A stretch of 16,421 nucleotides of DNA from JBBDSJ01 sp040905025. Lineage in GTDB: Bacteria; Pseudomonadota; Gammaproteobacteria; Methylohalomonadales; Methylohalomonadaceae. Below, piece after piece: positions 9,101 to 15,439 of the stretch. The stretch lies in assembly GCA_040905025.1 (NCBI GenBank), contig JBBDSJ010000131.1, forward strand, positions 1 through 16,421, in the 5' to 3' direction. Position 1 is the first letter of the stretch; the number at the start of each line of letters is the position of its first letter. The notes beneath the pieces are model-generated. The model was not told the DNA's origin. It was given only the letters and a program-made list of their open reading frames with translations, and did not search any database. The position numbers were made by a program, and so were the translations under genes.

Positions 9101-11879
9101 GCAGGTAGTGCAGGAAGCCTTGTAGATCGCTAGCTTTCTTCGTGGTTGACCGAAAAAATGCTTTCTTGTACCTGAGCGACTGGTACACGGTATTGGCGCT
9201 GCGCCAATCAGATTGCAGGTGGAACAATCCGGTAGCCTTGAGCAGTATTGACTCGGCAGCCTTGATTCGATTCTCATCGACGGCTTCATCAAGCTTGAAC
9301 TGGAGAGATAGCCGCGCCCGGGTTTTAACAAGCTCCTGATGCTGCGCTACGAATTTGGCCACTAAATCAAGGTCCCGGATACTCTCCAATATGGGCTGCC
9401 GTATAGAAAGTGAGGCAGTTGGCCTTTGTATTGCGAGTGTCAGCAATTGGCCAGCTACTCTTATCCCCTCTTCGCCCGGATCACATTGGCAGCCAAGTGT
9501 CTCCTCAATAGTAAGCATTCCCTGAGCTACTTCCTCAAGCTGATCCGTCAGTTGACAAAGGAAGCGGGCGATCCTGGCCACCTCCCTGGCGGTTCGCTTG
9601 GACAGCGCCAACTTCCCTGCGTCGAGCAACTCTGTAGCAGCGGCTATGTCCAGGTATATGTCTCGTAGAACAGCACCGTCGAGCTTCCACATCGAAGCGG
9701 CGCGGGCGGTGGTAGCGAGCAACCGAGATTCCTGGTCAATCCATTGCGCAATGTGGCTGGTGGGTGAGTTTAGGGCTGCTACCTTGGAAATATTAAAGGT
9801 ATCGCAGACAGTTCTGTCCAATAGGTGAAATGTTTCTAACGCCCGACCGAGCTCGCCGGGCGACTGGAGGCTGGAAGTCTGTCCGGCGGCATCAGAGCCA
9901 AAGGCATGCCGAATTAGGCTTTCGGTTTCGTTCAGCCAGTTTTCGAGACACCGCTTCCCGTCAGCCTTCACAGCATCGGCCCGAAGTGGAATCAATCCGT
10001 ACCAAGGGTGTCGACTCAGATTACCGTACTCTTCTTCGATAGTGGAACGAACTCGATCAGCACCTTTGGCGAAGTTGATTGCTTTAGTTCTTTCCGTTTC
10101 GCCGAGGCGCGTTCCTTGGCTTTCGGTCGCAATTGAAGCGAGAATCCCCTCCGGCAAACCAGAACCTAACTGCGCCACTTTGCAGAAAAGCTCCTGTCTC
10201 GTAAAACCGTATCCATCGACAATTTTTCGAATGGCTTTCAGATAATCGGCGATTGCGGTGCGAATGTCCTTATAGGCCTTCCGATTGTCCTTTGAGTCAG
10301 ACCCCTGTGCCCCTTGTCTCCTACGTTTGACCCGCTTCTCCAGATCATCAAGAAACTTCCGCTTCTGTGTCTTGTGTGAATGCAGTTCCAGGCAGAAATC
10401 GCCCAACCCGGCCTTCTCCAACCGCGACCTGACTACCTCGAGAGCTGCCAGTTTTTCCGACACAAACAGGACCGATTTACCTTTGGCAAGACAAACTCCG
10501 ATGATGTTGGTAATCGTCTGGGATTTTCCCGTACCTGGCGGCCCCTCAATAACCATATTGCGACCGGCTGCTGCATCAATAATGGCTTGATGCTGCGAGC
10601 TGTCAGCAGACTCGACAGTTTGCGCCTCGGGCGCATCCAGCGGAAGTTTATCAATATCAATTGGGGACCCGCCACCGATGCCACCATCCGAAGCGCCCTC
10701 TAAAACCTGCTTGACTATAAGGTGCTCGGCAATTGGTGCGTCATCAGGCCAGCGATCAGGATCAAGATCGAGATACATGAGGAGCTTTCCAAACTGAAAA
10801 AAGCCTAACGTGACAAAACGATGGATCGTCCACGTCAGAGCTTCCTCAAGCAGTCCGGAACACCGATGGAAGTAACTCGCAGGAGTATCCTCTTCTTCTA
10901 GATTCGGCAGCACCAAGCTGAAGTCGCTAAGCTTTTCACGAAGCGAAATATTCGATTGCATGTCTTCGCCCGAATATTCGAGCTGGAATCTCTCTCGACG
11001 TGTCTGGCTGTCGACGCCTTTCGTCTTCTTTAGAGCAACTGGAACCAAGATCAACGGTGCAAGTGACTTGGTCTCAGATTGATCGGTCTCACGCCACTCA
11101 AGGAAACCAAAAGCGAGGTTCAGAATGTTTGCGCCGGACTCCTCTATAGCGGTCCTGGCATTCGCCGCCATCGCACGGAGCCGCGTCTCTAATTCATCCG
11201 GGAAGAGCAGAGTCTGAATGACCAGATCCTCGTGACGCTTGTCTCTGGTGCTTGCGACGGGGAGTTCGAATCCTGGTTCGATGTCGTGCATCCGTGCCCA
11301 TTCGTTTCGAGCAGGCCGATGCCAACTACTCTGTGATTCAAGAAACTCCCGAGTTTTCTCGGGCATCGCATCATGCTGCAGCGGTACTCTCGGCAACGGC
11401 TCGAATACGAATGCATCGCCATTGAGCAACCGGGTGAATAGCTGATCTGGGACTTCGTCGATCACCCGAAGAGATCTACCACGCGGATGTCGATAGTTGA
11501 GAAGCGGGTTCCGTCGGGTCAAATCCAGTAGCTTCTCCCGGATCTCGCTTAGTGCCGCTGCAGCGTCATCACCATGTGAAGCTGTAGTTTGATCGACGCT
11601 GCCGCTAGAATCTGGAGGAACGGATAGCCTAGCTGGACGTTCGTTCGGGTTGACGGTCTCTGCCCGCTCGTGCTGCGCCTCGGATTTAGCCGAGTCGGTC
11701 CTACCATTAGTCATTAGTTGTGGAAGGCGATTGGCTACTTCGATCTTTAGCTGCCTCGAAGCAGGGGCATTTCTTTGCTCCAACTCTGCCAATAACTGAC
11801 GCAATACCTCCAAGTCATTGACTGATTCTTCATAAATCGCCGTAAGTTCGGTTGCATTTTTATGGAAGTACGGCCGCAT
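6177..11879 (-). CDS. Hhe-type giant defence protein: DUF4011, SF1 helicase, Vsr-fold nuclease, HRDC-like tail
   Basis: A single 1900-residue protein. Residues about 110-380 match DUF4011 (IREKLLDLTRRNPLLNYR at 113-130). An SF1 helicase follows: Walker A EGPPGTGKSQ (445-454), a long helical middle of unknown role (about 540-1330), motif II MDEASQM (D1372, E1373), GDPKQLPP (D1397), ENVQGDERD from E1570 and LNVLLTRAK ending at K1618. A Vsr/MTES_1575-type nuclease spans about 1650-1765, with FFIDIGVYDP and IECDGATYH (E1716, D1718). The last 70 residues (LLSDDVLAVLLRHRPVSLER and following) resemble an HRDC nucleic-acid-binding domain rather than the DUF3320 tail I expect in many relatives. The DUF4011-helicase-Vsr order is that of the single-protein antiphage system named Hhe, from memory. 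The ATG at 11879 has no strong ribosome site. No frameshift was seen, so the gene looks intact. Confidence 0.93.
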   Translation of the reverse strand: MRPYFHKNATELTAIYEESVNDLEVLRQLLAELEQRNAPASRQLKIEVANRLPQLMTNGRTDSAKSEAQHERAETVNPNERPARLSVPPDSSGSVDQTTASHGDDAAAALSEIREKLLDLTRRNPLLNYRHPRGRSLRVIDEVPDQLFTRLLNGDAFVFEPLPRVPLQHDAMPEKTREFLESQSSWHRPARNEWARMHDIEPGFELPVASTRDKRHEDLVIQTLLFPDELETRLRAMAANARTAIEESGANILNLAFGFLEWRETDQSETKSLAPLILVPVALKKTKGVDSQTRRERFQLEYSGEDMQSNISLREKLSDFSLVLPNLEEEDTPASYFHRCSGLLEEALTWTIHRFVTLGFFQFGKLLMYLDLDPDRWPDDAPIAEHLIVKQVLEGASDGGIGGGSPIDIDKLPLDAPEAQTVESADSSQHQAIIDAAAGRNMVIEGPPGTGKSQTITNIIGVCLAKGKSVLFVSEKLAALEVVRSRLEKAGLGDFCLELHSHKTQKRKFLDDLEKRVKRRRQGAQGSDSKDNRKAYKDIRTAIADYLKAIRKIVDGYGFTRQELFCKVAQLGSGLPEGILASIATESQGTRLGETERTKAINFAKGADRVRSTIEEEYGNLSRHPWYGLIPLRADAVKADGKRCLENWLNETESLIRHAFGSDAAGQTSSLQSPGELGRALETFHLLDRTVCDTFNISKVAALNSPTSHIAQWIDQESRLLATTARAASMWKLDGAVLRDIYLDIAAATELLDAGKLALSKRTAREVARIARFLCQLTDQLEEVAQGMLTIEETLGCQCDPGEEGIRVAGQLLTLAIQRPTASLSIRQPILESIRDLDLVAKFVAQHQELVKTRARLSLQFKLDEAVDENRIKAAESILLKATGLFHLQSDWRSANTVYQSLRYKKAFFRSTTKKASDLQGFLHYLREKSEFERNTAYAGLLGPVFAGLETPADDIWQLCTWYRTIREVVSDEPTSKGIAGQHLMSLNEKGMATFDTLAASSFRNTSEFVVGRLRKIAAVSVDTGDYIFAGGWKNAVERAKEVRDRVVHAADRIALHCVDPSSSVEHGQDLLQATLSLQTDPGRLAFHNEYLLQQRRNTWSESDIHSLRSLMLVARIFEQEPPQSTVISACIEHATSAADAREKTNEVGRVFERFMNARKHVDALFAVDETKLLGQAQETTTFKDLAQRLKATQTDDNCLSIWTDLVASGEQVCTVADVPPSVQNLLVDAEQGLGLFTNAIAYMTLAWVADDELRRDPLLNGFSSDQHDERLQKFRQLDERLRLVSSRDIFNRLLNNHVPAGKTGTRAGHLTDMALLNREILKQRGHVPIRKLVERAGNALIALKPCFMMGPLSVSQYLSPGLMSFDLVVMDEASQMRPEDALGAIARGKQLIVVGDPKQLPPTSFFSRLNEYQVDDDENGALNFGSQESILDIAAPLFGASRLLSWHYRSQHEDLIAFSNHSFYDNSLLLFPTAHAAADHLGLSYHRVKGTYSNRTNEHEAQQLITDVVHEIKSGRKRSIGIVSINSQQAQVLRDIWDRNIREMPEIEEILGSDDESDVLDSLFIKNLENVQGDERDVIFISLTYGRDLNGNFYQRFGPINMDVGWRRLNVLLTRAKQQMRVYSSMDSSMIVPGDNAKRGVIALKDFLSYCETKVLPERPIRTGREPDSPFEVDVAAEVQAFGLEIEFQVGVAGFFIDIGVYDPRETGHYLMGIECDGATYHSSQSARDRDKIRQEILEGLGWRIYRIWSTDWFHSRLQERGKLRDALKAARLEADSRADSRTINAEAYENTISGVGLVDDQEEATQESSVHTEEVHEERSRGLRSRFLELRKTLAEEFPDVRPEHSLLSDDVLAVLLRHRPVSLERFHQTVPLELRQKIDLGQSRAYLSTIMLMLEDG

Positions 11880-11942
11880 CGTCGATAGTCTTTTTTGCTA
11901 TTCAGTCATAAGTGTGCCATCAACATGACAACTTGGAGTTGT

Positions 11943-11961
11943 CCGCATCAGACGAATGCGG
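11943..11961. promoter_or_regulatory. Small inverted repeat upstream of the large helicase gene
   Basis: CCGCAT and ATGCGG form a perfect 6-bp stem with a 7-nt loop. The position 64-82 bp before the ATG at 11879 suits an operator or a 5' leader element of the minus-strand gene. The stem is short and could be chance. Confidence 0.25.
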
Positions 11962-11983
11962 CAAACCTACAGCATATATTTAG

Positions 11984-12205
11984 AGAATTGTTGGAAAATG
12001 GAGTCGTTTCTGCACATCGCTCAAACAAGTATCACAGTATGTGACTTGCGACACACTTCTTGACCGGCCGCTCGCGGAGCAATCGTGGAGGACCACAGGC
12101 TTCCAGCGAGCGATTGGCCGGATACTGATCGGTTCTCGATCAATGCGGCAGGTGCCTAAGATGGACATCGATTTGGACGTCTTCAACGGAGCGGCCGAAA
12201 AATGA
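11984..12205 (+). other. Unexplained open frame of 73 codons without a clear start, possible gene remnant
   Basis: The plus-strand frame is open from just after a TAG (11981-11983) to a TGA (12203-12205). Its translation is balanced and protein-like, with LLDRPLAEQSWRTTGFQRA, then IGRILIGSRS and KMDIDLDVFNGAAEK. The first ATG gives only about 20 residues; ATT 11987 or a GTG near 12038 would be needed for more. I do not recognise it. It may be the 3' end of a lost gene. The overlapping minus-strand frame (11980-12186) looks like its shadow. Confidence 0.25.
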
Positions 12206-12273
12206 CAGAGGGGCGATTAGGTTGCCGGACAGAAAGGTAAGCTGGCCCCATTCGACGCGACGATAGTAAGGCT

Positions 12274-13377
12274 CTAATAGTCTGGCGCGGCAATTTCCGC
12301 TGCATGTCTAATGCCAGTCCCCTGCAACGCATCCCGCCATGTCGCGTCCAATCGTTCGAACGTCGTCCCACGTATCCAGGCATGCGCTCCCGCAAGCTCT
12401 CCCTGTTGATAGGCCCACCACGCAATAGCGACAGTGCGATTGAAATCATGCGGCAGCTTGCCTTCGTTGAGTCGCTCAACGAGCTCGCCGCTGCGCTCCA
12501 TATTTGAGGCATGCCATGACTCCAGGTGCCTGGGGTGAGCCAGAAAATCCCGCTTGCTCCCGTTGCAGCCAGCGTGAGACAGTACAAGGTTGTGGCCGAG
12601 ATCGACGGGATATCGCGACCACGCCACGAAATGGTCAACTACTCCGGGCCCGGCGATGGTCCGCTGGCAATAGTGGCATATCCCTTTCTGATGATCCCGG
12701 AGGACCCGCGCAAAAGGGGCAAGGCTTCTACGTTCGCTTCCAAAGAGAAACGTAGCGAGATCGGCATCGCCGAGCATGCGCCTGTTTACGCCAATACAAG
12801 CGATCTGTCGCATCCACGCGCCGCGCACCGCGTCGAGGACAATACCGTGCAGGCTGCGAAAGGCGCCCGCAACGCCCGATCTCAGCTGGATCTTGTCGTT
12901 GCGGAAGTCCGCCCTTCGATACAAAAATTCGTCGATCTCACTGCCTACCGTTTGAAGCTTCCATAGCGGCATGACACGGATGATACGGCTCACCCGGTTC
13001 ACCAGTGCCGGCCATTCATTCGATCGGCGGGCGACGCTCAATGTAGAGTGCTTCGCGTGTTGCTCGACCAGAGCAGTTATCACGGCTGCCTGCCTGCCGG
13101 TGTTTTGTTGCAAGATAGTAGCGTCGCCACGCACCGCATCGAACGGCCGCGCCTGCGGCCAGTAGAACTCGATGAACTTCTCGGCAATGGCTGAAAGTGG
13201 CAGCACCAGCGTATCGTCCGCCGCCGGTTGTCGTTCGACGCTAAGGTCAGCCAAAGCGTTGAGCAACGCGAACTTGTACGTGGCGGAAAAGTCACCTTCG
13301 TTCAGCAACCGCTGAATCTTCCTCAGGAACTCCAGCTCGCCGATTTTCGTCGCCCTGGCTATCGGCCCGTCTCCCAA
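12274..13377 (-). CDS. HNH endonuclease domain protein, co-encoded with HIT protein
   Basis: The protein has 367 residues. Residues 1-220 are mostly helical without a domain I can name; conserved-looking blocks are FALLNALADL (36-45) and AEKFIEFYWPQARPF (65-79). A zinc-type HNH nuclease follows at about 230-285: CHYC (234-237), VVDHFVAWSRYP (246-257, D248 H249), GHNLVLSHAGCN (261-272) and K275. CxxC with the distal H/C residues gives the usual ββα-metal layout. About 85 further residues end the protein. The start is TTG 13377, the only start after an in-frame TAA, so the gene overlaps the HIT gene by 19 nt and has no ribosome site of its own. It is probably translated by coupling to HIT. The HNH fold cuts DNA or RNA; the target is unknown. 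The tight pairing suggests one two-gene system. Confidence 0.88.
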   Translation of the reverse strand: MGDGPIARATKIGELEFLRKIQRLLNEGDFSATYKFALLNALADLSVERQPAADDTLVLPLSAIAEKFIEFYWPQARPFDAVRGDATILQQNTGRQAAVITALVEQHAKHSTLSVARRSNEWPALVNRVSRIIRVMPLWKLQTVGSEIDEFLYRRADFRNDKIQLRSGVAGAFRSLHGIVLDAVRGAWMRQIACIGVNRRMLGDADLATFLFGSERRSLAPFARVLRDHQKGICHYCQRTIAGPGVVDHFVAWSRYPVDLGHNLVLSHAGCNGSKRDFLAHPRHLESWHASNMERSGELVERLNEGKLPHDFNRTVAIAWWAYQQGELAGAHAWIRGTTFERLDATWRDALQGTGIRHAAEIAAPDY

Positions 13378-13769
13378 TACGTCGCTTTATTGGGAACAAC
13401 CCAGCGGATCCCTCCTCGCGGATCGTCGACGTCGCCCCCATAGCGGGGAATGATGTGCACGTGGACATGCATTACTGTCTGGCCGGCTGCCACGCCGTCA
13501 TTGAGACCAATGTTGAAAGCATCCGGATGGTGACGGCGATCCAGTATGTTCCGTACCACGTCAATTTCATTCCAGATCGCCGTCTTTTCAGCTTCGGTGG
13601 CCTCACTCCAAGAGGCCACGTGACGGCGAGGGACCACTAGCGCGTGGCCCGGTGAAACAGGGAAGCCATCGAACAATGCGACAACAGTTTTTGACTCAGT
13701 AATTACCCGGTTTGGGTCCAGCTTACAGAATGGGCAGGCATCCATTTGCTTAAGAATGGGATTGGACAT
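13359..13769 (-). CDS. HIT (histidine triad) family nucleotide hydrolase/transferase
   Basis: A complete 136-residue HIT protein. It has the N-terminal CPFC pair (12-15), DGFPVSPGHALVVPRRH (34-50) and the catalytic triad GQTVMHVHVHIIPR (96-109; H101, H103, H105). It ends with the common DDPRGGIRWVVPNKA segment (115-129). HIT enzymes cleave nucleotide phosphoramidates or dinucleoside polyphosphates through a histidine-nucleotide intermediate; all key residues are present. The ATG at 13769 is preceded by GTGAGAA at a workable distance. It is the first gene of a minus-strand operon, and its last 19 nt overlap the HNH gene. Generic HIT proteins are housekeeping enzymes, but this one sits inside a defence cluster and is coupled to a nuclease. 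A role in making, removing or sensing a nucleotide signal is inference. Confidence 0.94.
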   Translation of the reverse strand: MSNPILKQMDACPFCKLDPNRVITESKTVVALFDGFPVSPGHALVVPRRHVASWSEATEAEKTAIWNEIDVVRNILDRRHHPDAFNIGLNDGVAAGQTVMHVHVHIIPRYGGDVDDPRGGIRWVVPNKATYWETGR

Positions 13770-13793
13770 TGAATTCTCACGACCGTACTCAGG

Positions 13794-13822
13794 ATAATAG
13801 TATAAAAATACCGTGGCATCAG
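13794..13822 (-). promoter_or_regulatory. Candidate sigma70 promoter for the HIT-HNH operon
   Basis: On the minus strand, TATTAT (-10; plus positions 13794-13799) lies 17 bp from a weak -35 CTGATG (13817-13822). The -10 is 25 bp upstream of the HIT ATG, leaving a short leader with the GTGAGAA ribosome site. The -35 matches the consensus poorly. Confidence 0.4.
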
Positions 13823-13909
13823 CCGGATGGTTAGTCGAGCGATCTCTCTGTCGCTGAAATCATCGTGGCAGCAACCATTGACACACAATTTGCGATGTAC
13901 GCAGTTGGC

Positions 13910-13944
13910 GGTTGCCGACGTGCACAGCACGTCGGTGCTCAACC
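13910..13944. promoter_or_regulatory. Long stable inverted repeat (hairpin)
   Basis: CCGACGTGC (13915-13923) and GCACGTCGG (13927-13935) are perfect complements around a 3-nt ACA loop. Outside them GGTTG (13910-13914) pairs with CAACC (13940-13944) across a 4-nt bulge (TGCT). That makes 14 base pairs in total. No T-run follows on either strand, so it is not a typical rho-independent terminator. It lies between divergent genes and may be an operator, a small structured RNA or a recombination-site stem. Confidence 0.6.
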
Positions 13945-13988
13945 GGCAATTGCGTATATCGTTTGCATTATGATCGGTGAATGCTTAC

Positions 13989-14010
13989 AGCCTCCCCGCG
14001 GCTGGGGGCT
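13989..14010. repeat. GC-rich bulged hairpin
   Basis: AGCC, a bulged T and CCCC on the left pair with GGGGGCT on the right around a short GCGGCT-like loop. It has no T-run. It sits 45 bp to the right of the stronger hairpin. The function is unknown; it may be chance in GC-rich DNA. Confidence 0.3.
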
Positions 14011-14102
14011 CGATTTCTATTCAGTTGAGACCAGTTTGGAAACGCATATTGGACGGTAAAATGGTATTGTCAGCTGTATAGCGAGATTTCGAGCACGGCA
14101 CC

Positions 14103-14339
14103 ATGCCATCCGTTAAAGAAGCCGCCCGCAGCATCGTCGATAACCTGCCCGAACACGCCACCTGGGACGATCTGATGTACGATCTGTACGTCAAGCAAAA
14201 GATCGAGGCTGGCCTTGAAGCAGCCGACGAAGGCCGTAGCGTGCCGCACAAAGAGGTCAAAGCGCGGCTGCTCGCCCGCAAGTCTAGTAACTGCGATAAC
14301 ATGCTAGCGAGCGAGCGTCGTACAACAGGATCACCGTAG
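14103..14339 (+). pseudogene. Orphan ParD/RelB-type antitoxin with altered C-terminus
   Basis: Residues 1-60 look like a small addiction-module antitoxin: VKEAARSIVDNLPEHATWDD (4-23), then LMYDLYVKQKIEAGLEAADE (24-43), EGRSVPHKEVK (43-53) and RLLARK. Such proteins bind and neutralise a RelE/ParE-type ribonuclease or gyrase toxin encoded just downstream and repress their own promoter. After LLARK the frame runs into SSNCDNMLASERRTTGSP, which is unlike the rest, and no toxin gene follows. The next gene, an EVE-HNH nuclease, starts 7 nt after the stop. The likely history is a junction near 14283 where the toxin was replaced. The N-terminal part could still be expressed. The ATG at 14103 has only a weak ribosome site. 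Confidence 0.7.
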
Positions 14340-14346
14340 CAACGAA

Positions 14347-15330
14347 ATGCGATTTTGGTGGGTCAATCAGAATCAAACCTACTACCAAGAGCGCGATGGT
14401 AGCTACCTTTGGTCGCCAAAGAGAAACGCGAATGGCAAACGCAATCCATTTTACGAGTTCATGCGCGAGGTCTCGCCCGGGGACGTAATATTCTCTTTCG
14501 AGAATACCTACATTCGGGCGATCTCTATCGCGCAATCTTCCGCCTATGAATGCCCGAAACCGGCTGAATTTGGTTCTGCCGGCGAGTACTGGAATCAGAT
14601 TGGATGGAAAGTCGATAGTCACTACTTCGAGTTGACGAATAAGATCAGGCCGGCAGATCACATGGCGACATTGGCTGCAATGCGGCCGGCAAGGTATTCG
14701 CCGATTCAAGACACAGGGCGGGGAAACCAGGGTGTTTATCTGACGGAACTGCCGAATTCGTTTGCGGCGGAACTCATCCGATTAATTGGGCACGAGGCAC
14801 GGACACTGATCGAGGCCAACAGAATGTCGGATAAGGAGAGGATGCTGGCCGACACCCGCGGTCAATTGCAGTGGGAAGAGCACTTGACGGAATCGATTCG
14901 ATCGACCGAGAGCCTGTCGGAAACAGAAAAGGAAGAAGTCATCATCGCCCGGCGGGGGCAAGGCCAGTTCAAGCGAAATGTATGTGGAATCGAGCATGCC
15001 TGTCGGGTTAGCCGAGTGGATCGCCTTGAACATTTACGTGCCAGCCATTGCAAGCCCTGGAGAGACAGTGACAATGCGGAGCGGCTCGATGGTGAAAACG
15101 GGCTTCTTTTGACACCAACGATTGATCATTTGTTCGACCGTGGATTCATATCCTTCGAAGATCGGGGCCGATTGTTGATTTCACCCACGGCGCATCGCGA
15201 GTCCTTGCGTCGCATGAATGTGCCCGTCGACGAGTCCTTCAACGCGGGATCGTTTTCCGAGGGACAGCGACGGTATCTCGACTACCACCGCAACAACGTT
15301 TTTCTCGAGGCGCAGATTAGGAGAACCTGA
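14347..15330 (+). CDS. EVE-HNH endonuclease, type IV restriction-like
   Basis: The 327-residue protein has an N-terminal EVE/PUA-like domain (about 1-155): MRFWWVNQNQTYYQE, GDVIFSFENTYIRAISIA (45-62) and WKVDSHYFEL (87-96). EVE/PUA-like domains flip out and read modified bases. A helical linker (about 155-200) leads to an HNH_2 nuclease at about 205-285: VCGIEHACRVSRV (212-224), LEHLRASHCKPWRDS (227-241, H234), ENGLLLTPTIDHLFDRGFIS (250-269, N251, H261) and GRLLISP. EVE-HNH and PUA-HNH proteins are known type IV restriction enzymes that cut DNA carrying modified cytosines, so this gene can act alone against phages with modified genomes. The ATG at 14347 directly matches the conserved start of such proteins, but its ribosome site is poor. 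It lies 7 nt after the antitoxin fragment and could be co-transcribed with it. Confidence 0.88.
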   Translation: MRFWWVNQNQTYYQERDGSYLWSPKRNANGKRNPFYEFMREVSPGDVIFSFENTYIRAISIAQSSAYECPKPAEFGSAGEYWNQIGWKVDSHYFELTNKIRPADHMATLAAMRPARYSPIQDTGRGNQGVYLTELPNSFAAELIRLIGHEARTLIEANRMSDKERMLADTRGQLQWEEHLTESIRSTESLSETEKEEVIIARRGQGQFKRNVCGIEHACRVSRVDRLEHLRASHCKPWRDSDNAERLDGENGLLLTPTIDHLFDRGFISFEDRGRLLISPTAHRESLRRMNVPVDESFNAGSFSEGQRRYLDYHRNNVFLEAQIRRT

Positions 15331-15343
15331 TCGCCGGAGTAAC

Positions 15344-15387
15344 GTGGCGGTAGCGTCCCGCGGCGAGCCACTACTGTTTTCTCTTTG
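15344..15387 (+). terminator. Possible weak terminator after the EVE-HNH gene
   Basis: GTGGC (15344-15348) can pair with GCCAC (15367-15371) around a GC-rich loop, followed by the T-rich stretch 15377-15387. The five-bp stem is short, so this is tentative. Confidence 0.25.
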
Positions 15388-15439
15388 TTGTCCGGCTTCG
15401 CTGCCACTCCATTGTCTAAATCAATGAAGTCGCGGCATT

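Larger units (their letters stand above)
11880..12273. other. Intergenic region between large helicase and HNH gene, 394 bp
   Basis: Both neighbours read leftward, so this stretch should hold the end of the HIT-HNH transcript and the promoter of the large helicase gene. A short hairpin, CCGCAT (11943-11948) with ATGCGG (11956-11961) around a 7-nt loop, lies about 65-80 bp upstream of the helicase ATG. An uninterrupted plus-strand frame at 11984-12205 is described separately. No sigma70 promoter of good quality was found. Confidence 0.5.
13770..14102. other. Divergent spacer between HIT-HNH operon and antitoxin gene, 333 bp
   Basis: This spacer contains the candidate HIT promoter (13794-13822), a strong hairpin (13910-13944) and a GC-rich bulged hairpin (13989-14010). 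Short open frames on both strands have poor composition and no ribosome sites, so I see no gene. A TAAAAT hexamer at 14057-14062 with TTGGAA at 14036-14041 (15-bp spacing) is a weak promoter candidate for the rightward antitoxin gene. Confidence 0.5.

Noticed and set aside
8208..9339. Several 65-114 codon frames opposite the giant helicase gene
   Set aside because: All lie within a continuous 1900-codon gene with clear domains and have poor composition.
13865..14059. A 64-codon plus-strand frame in the HIT/antitoxin spacer
   Set aside because: No ribosome site, no recognised motif, and it spans both hairpins; the DNA is better read as regulatory.
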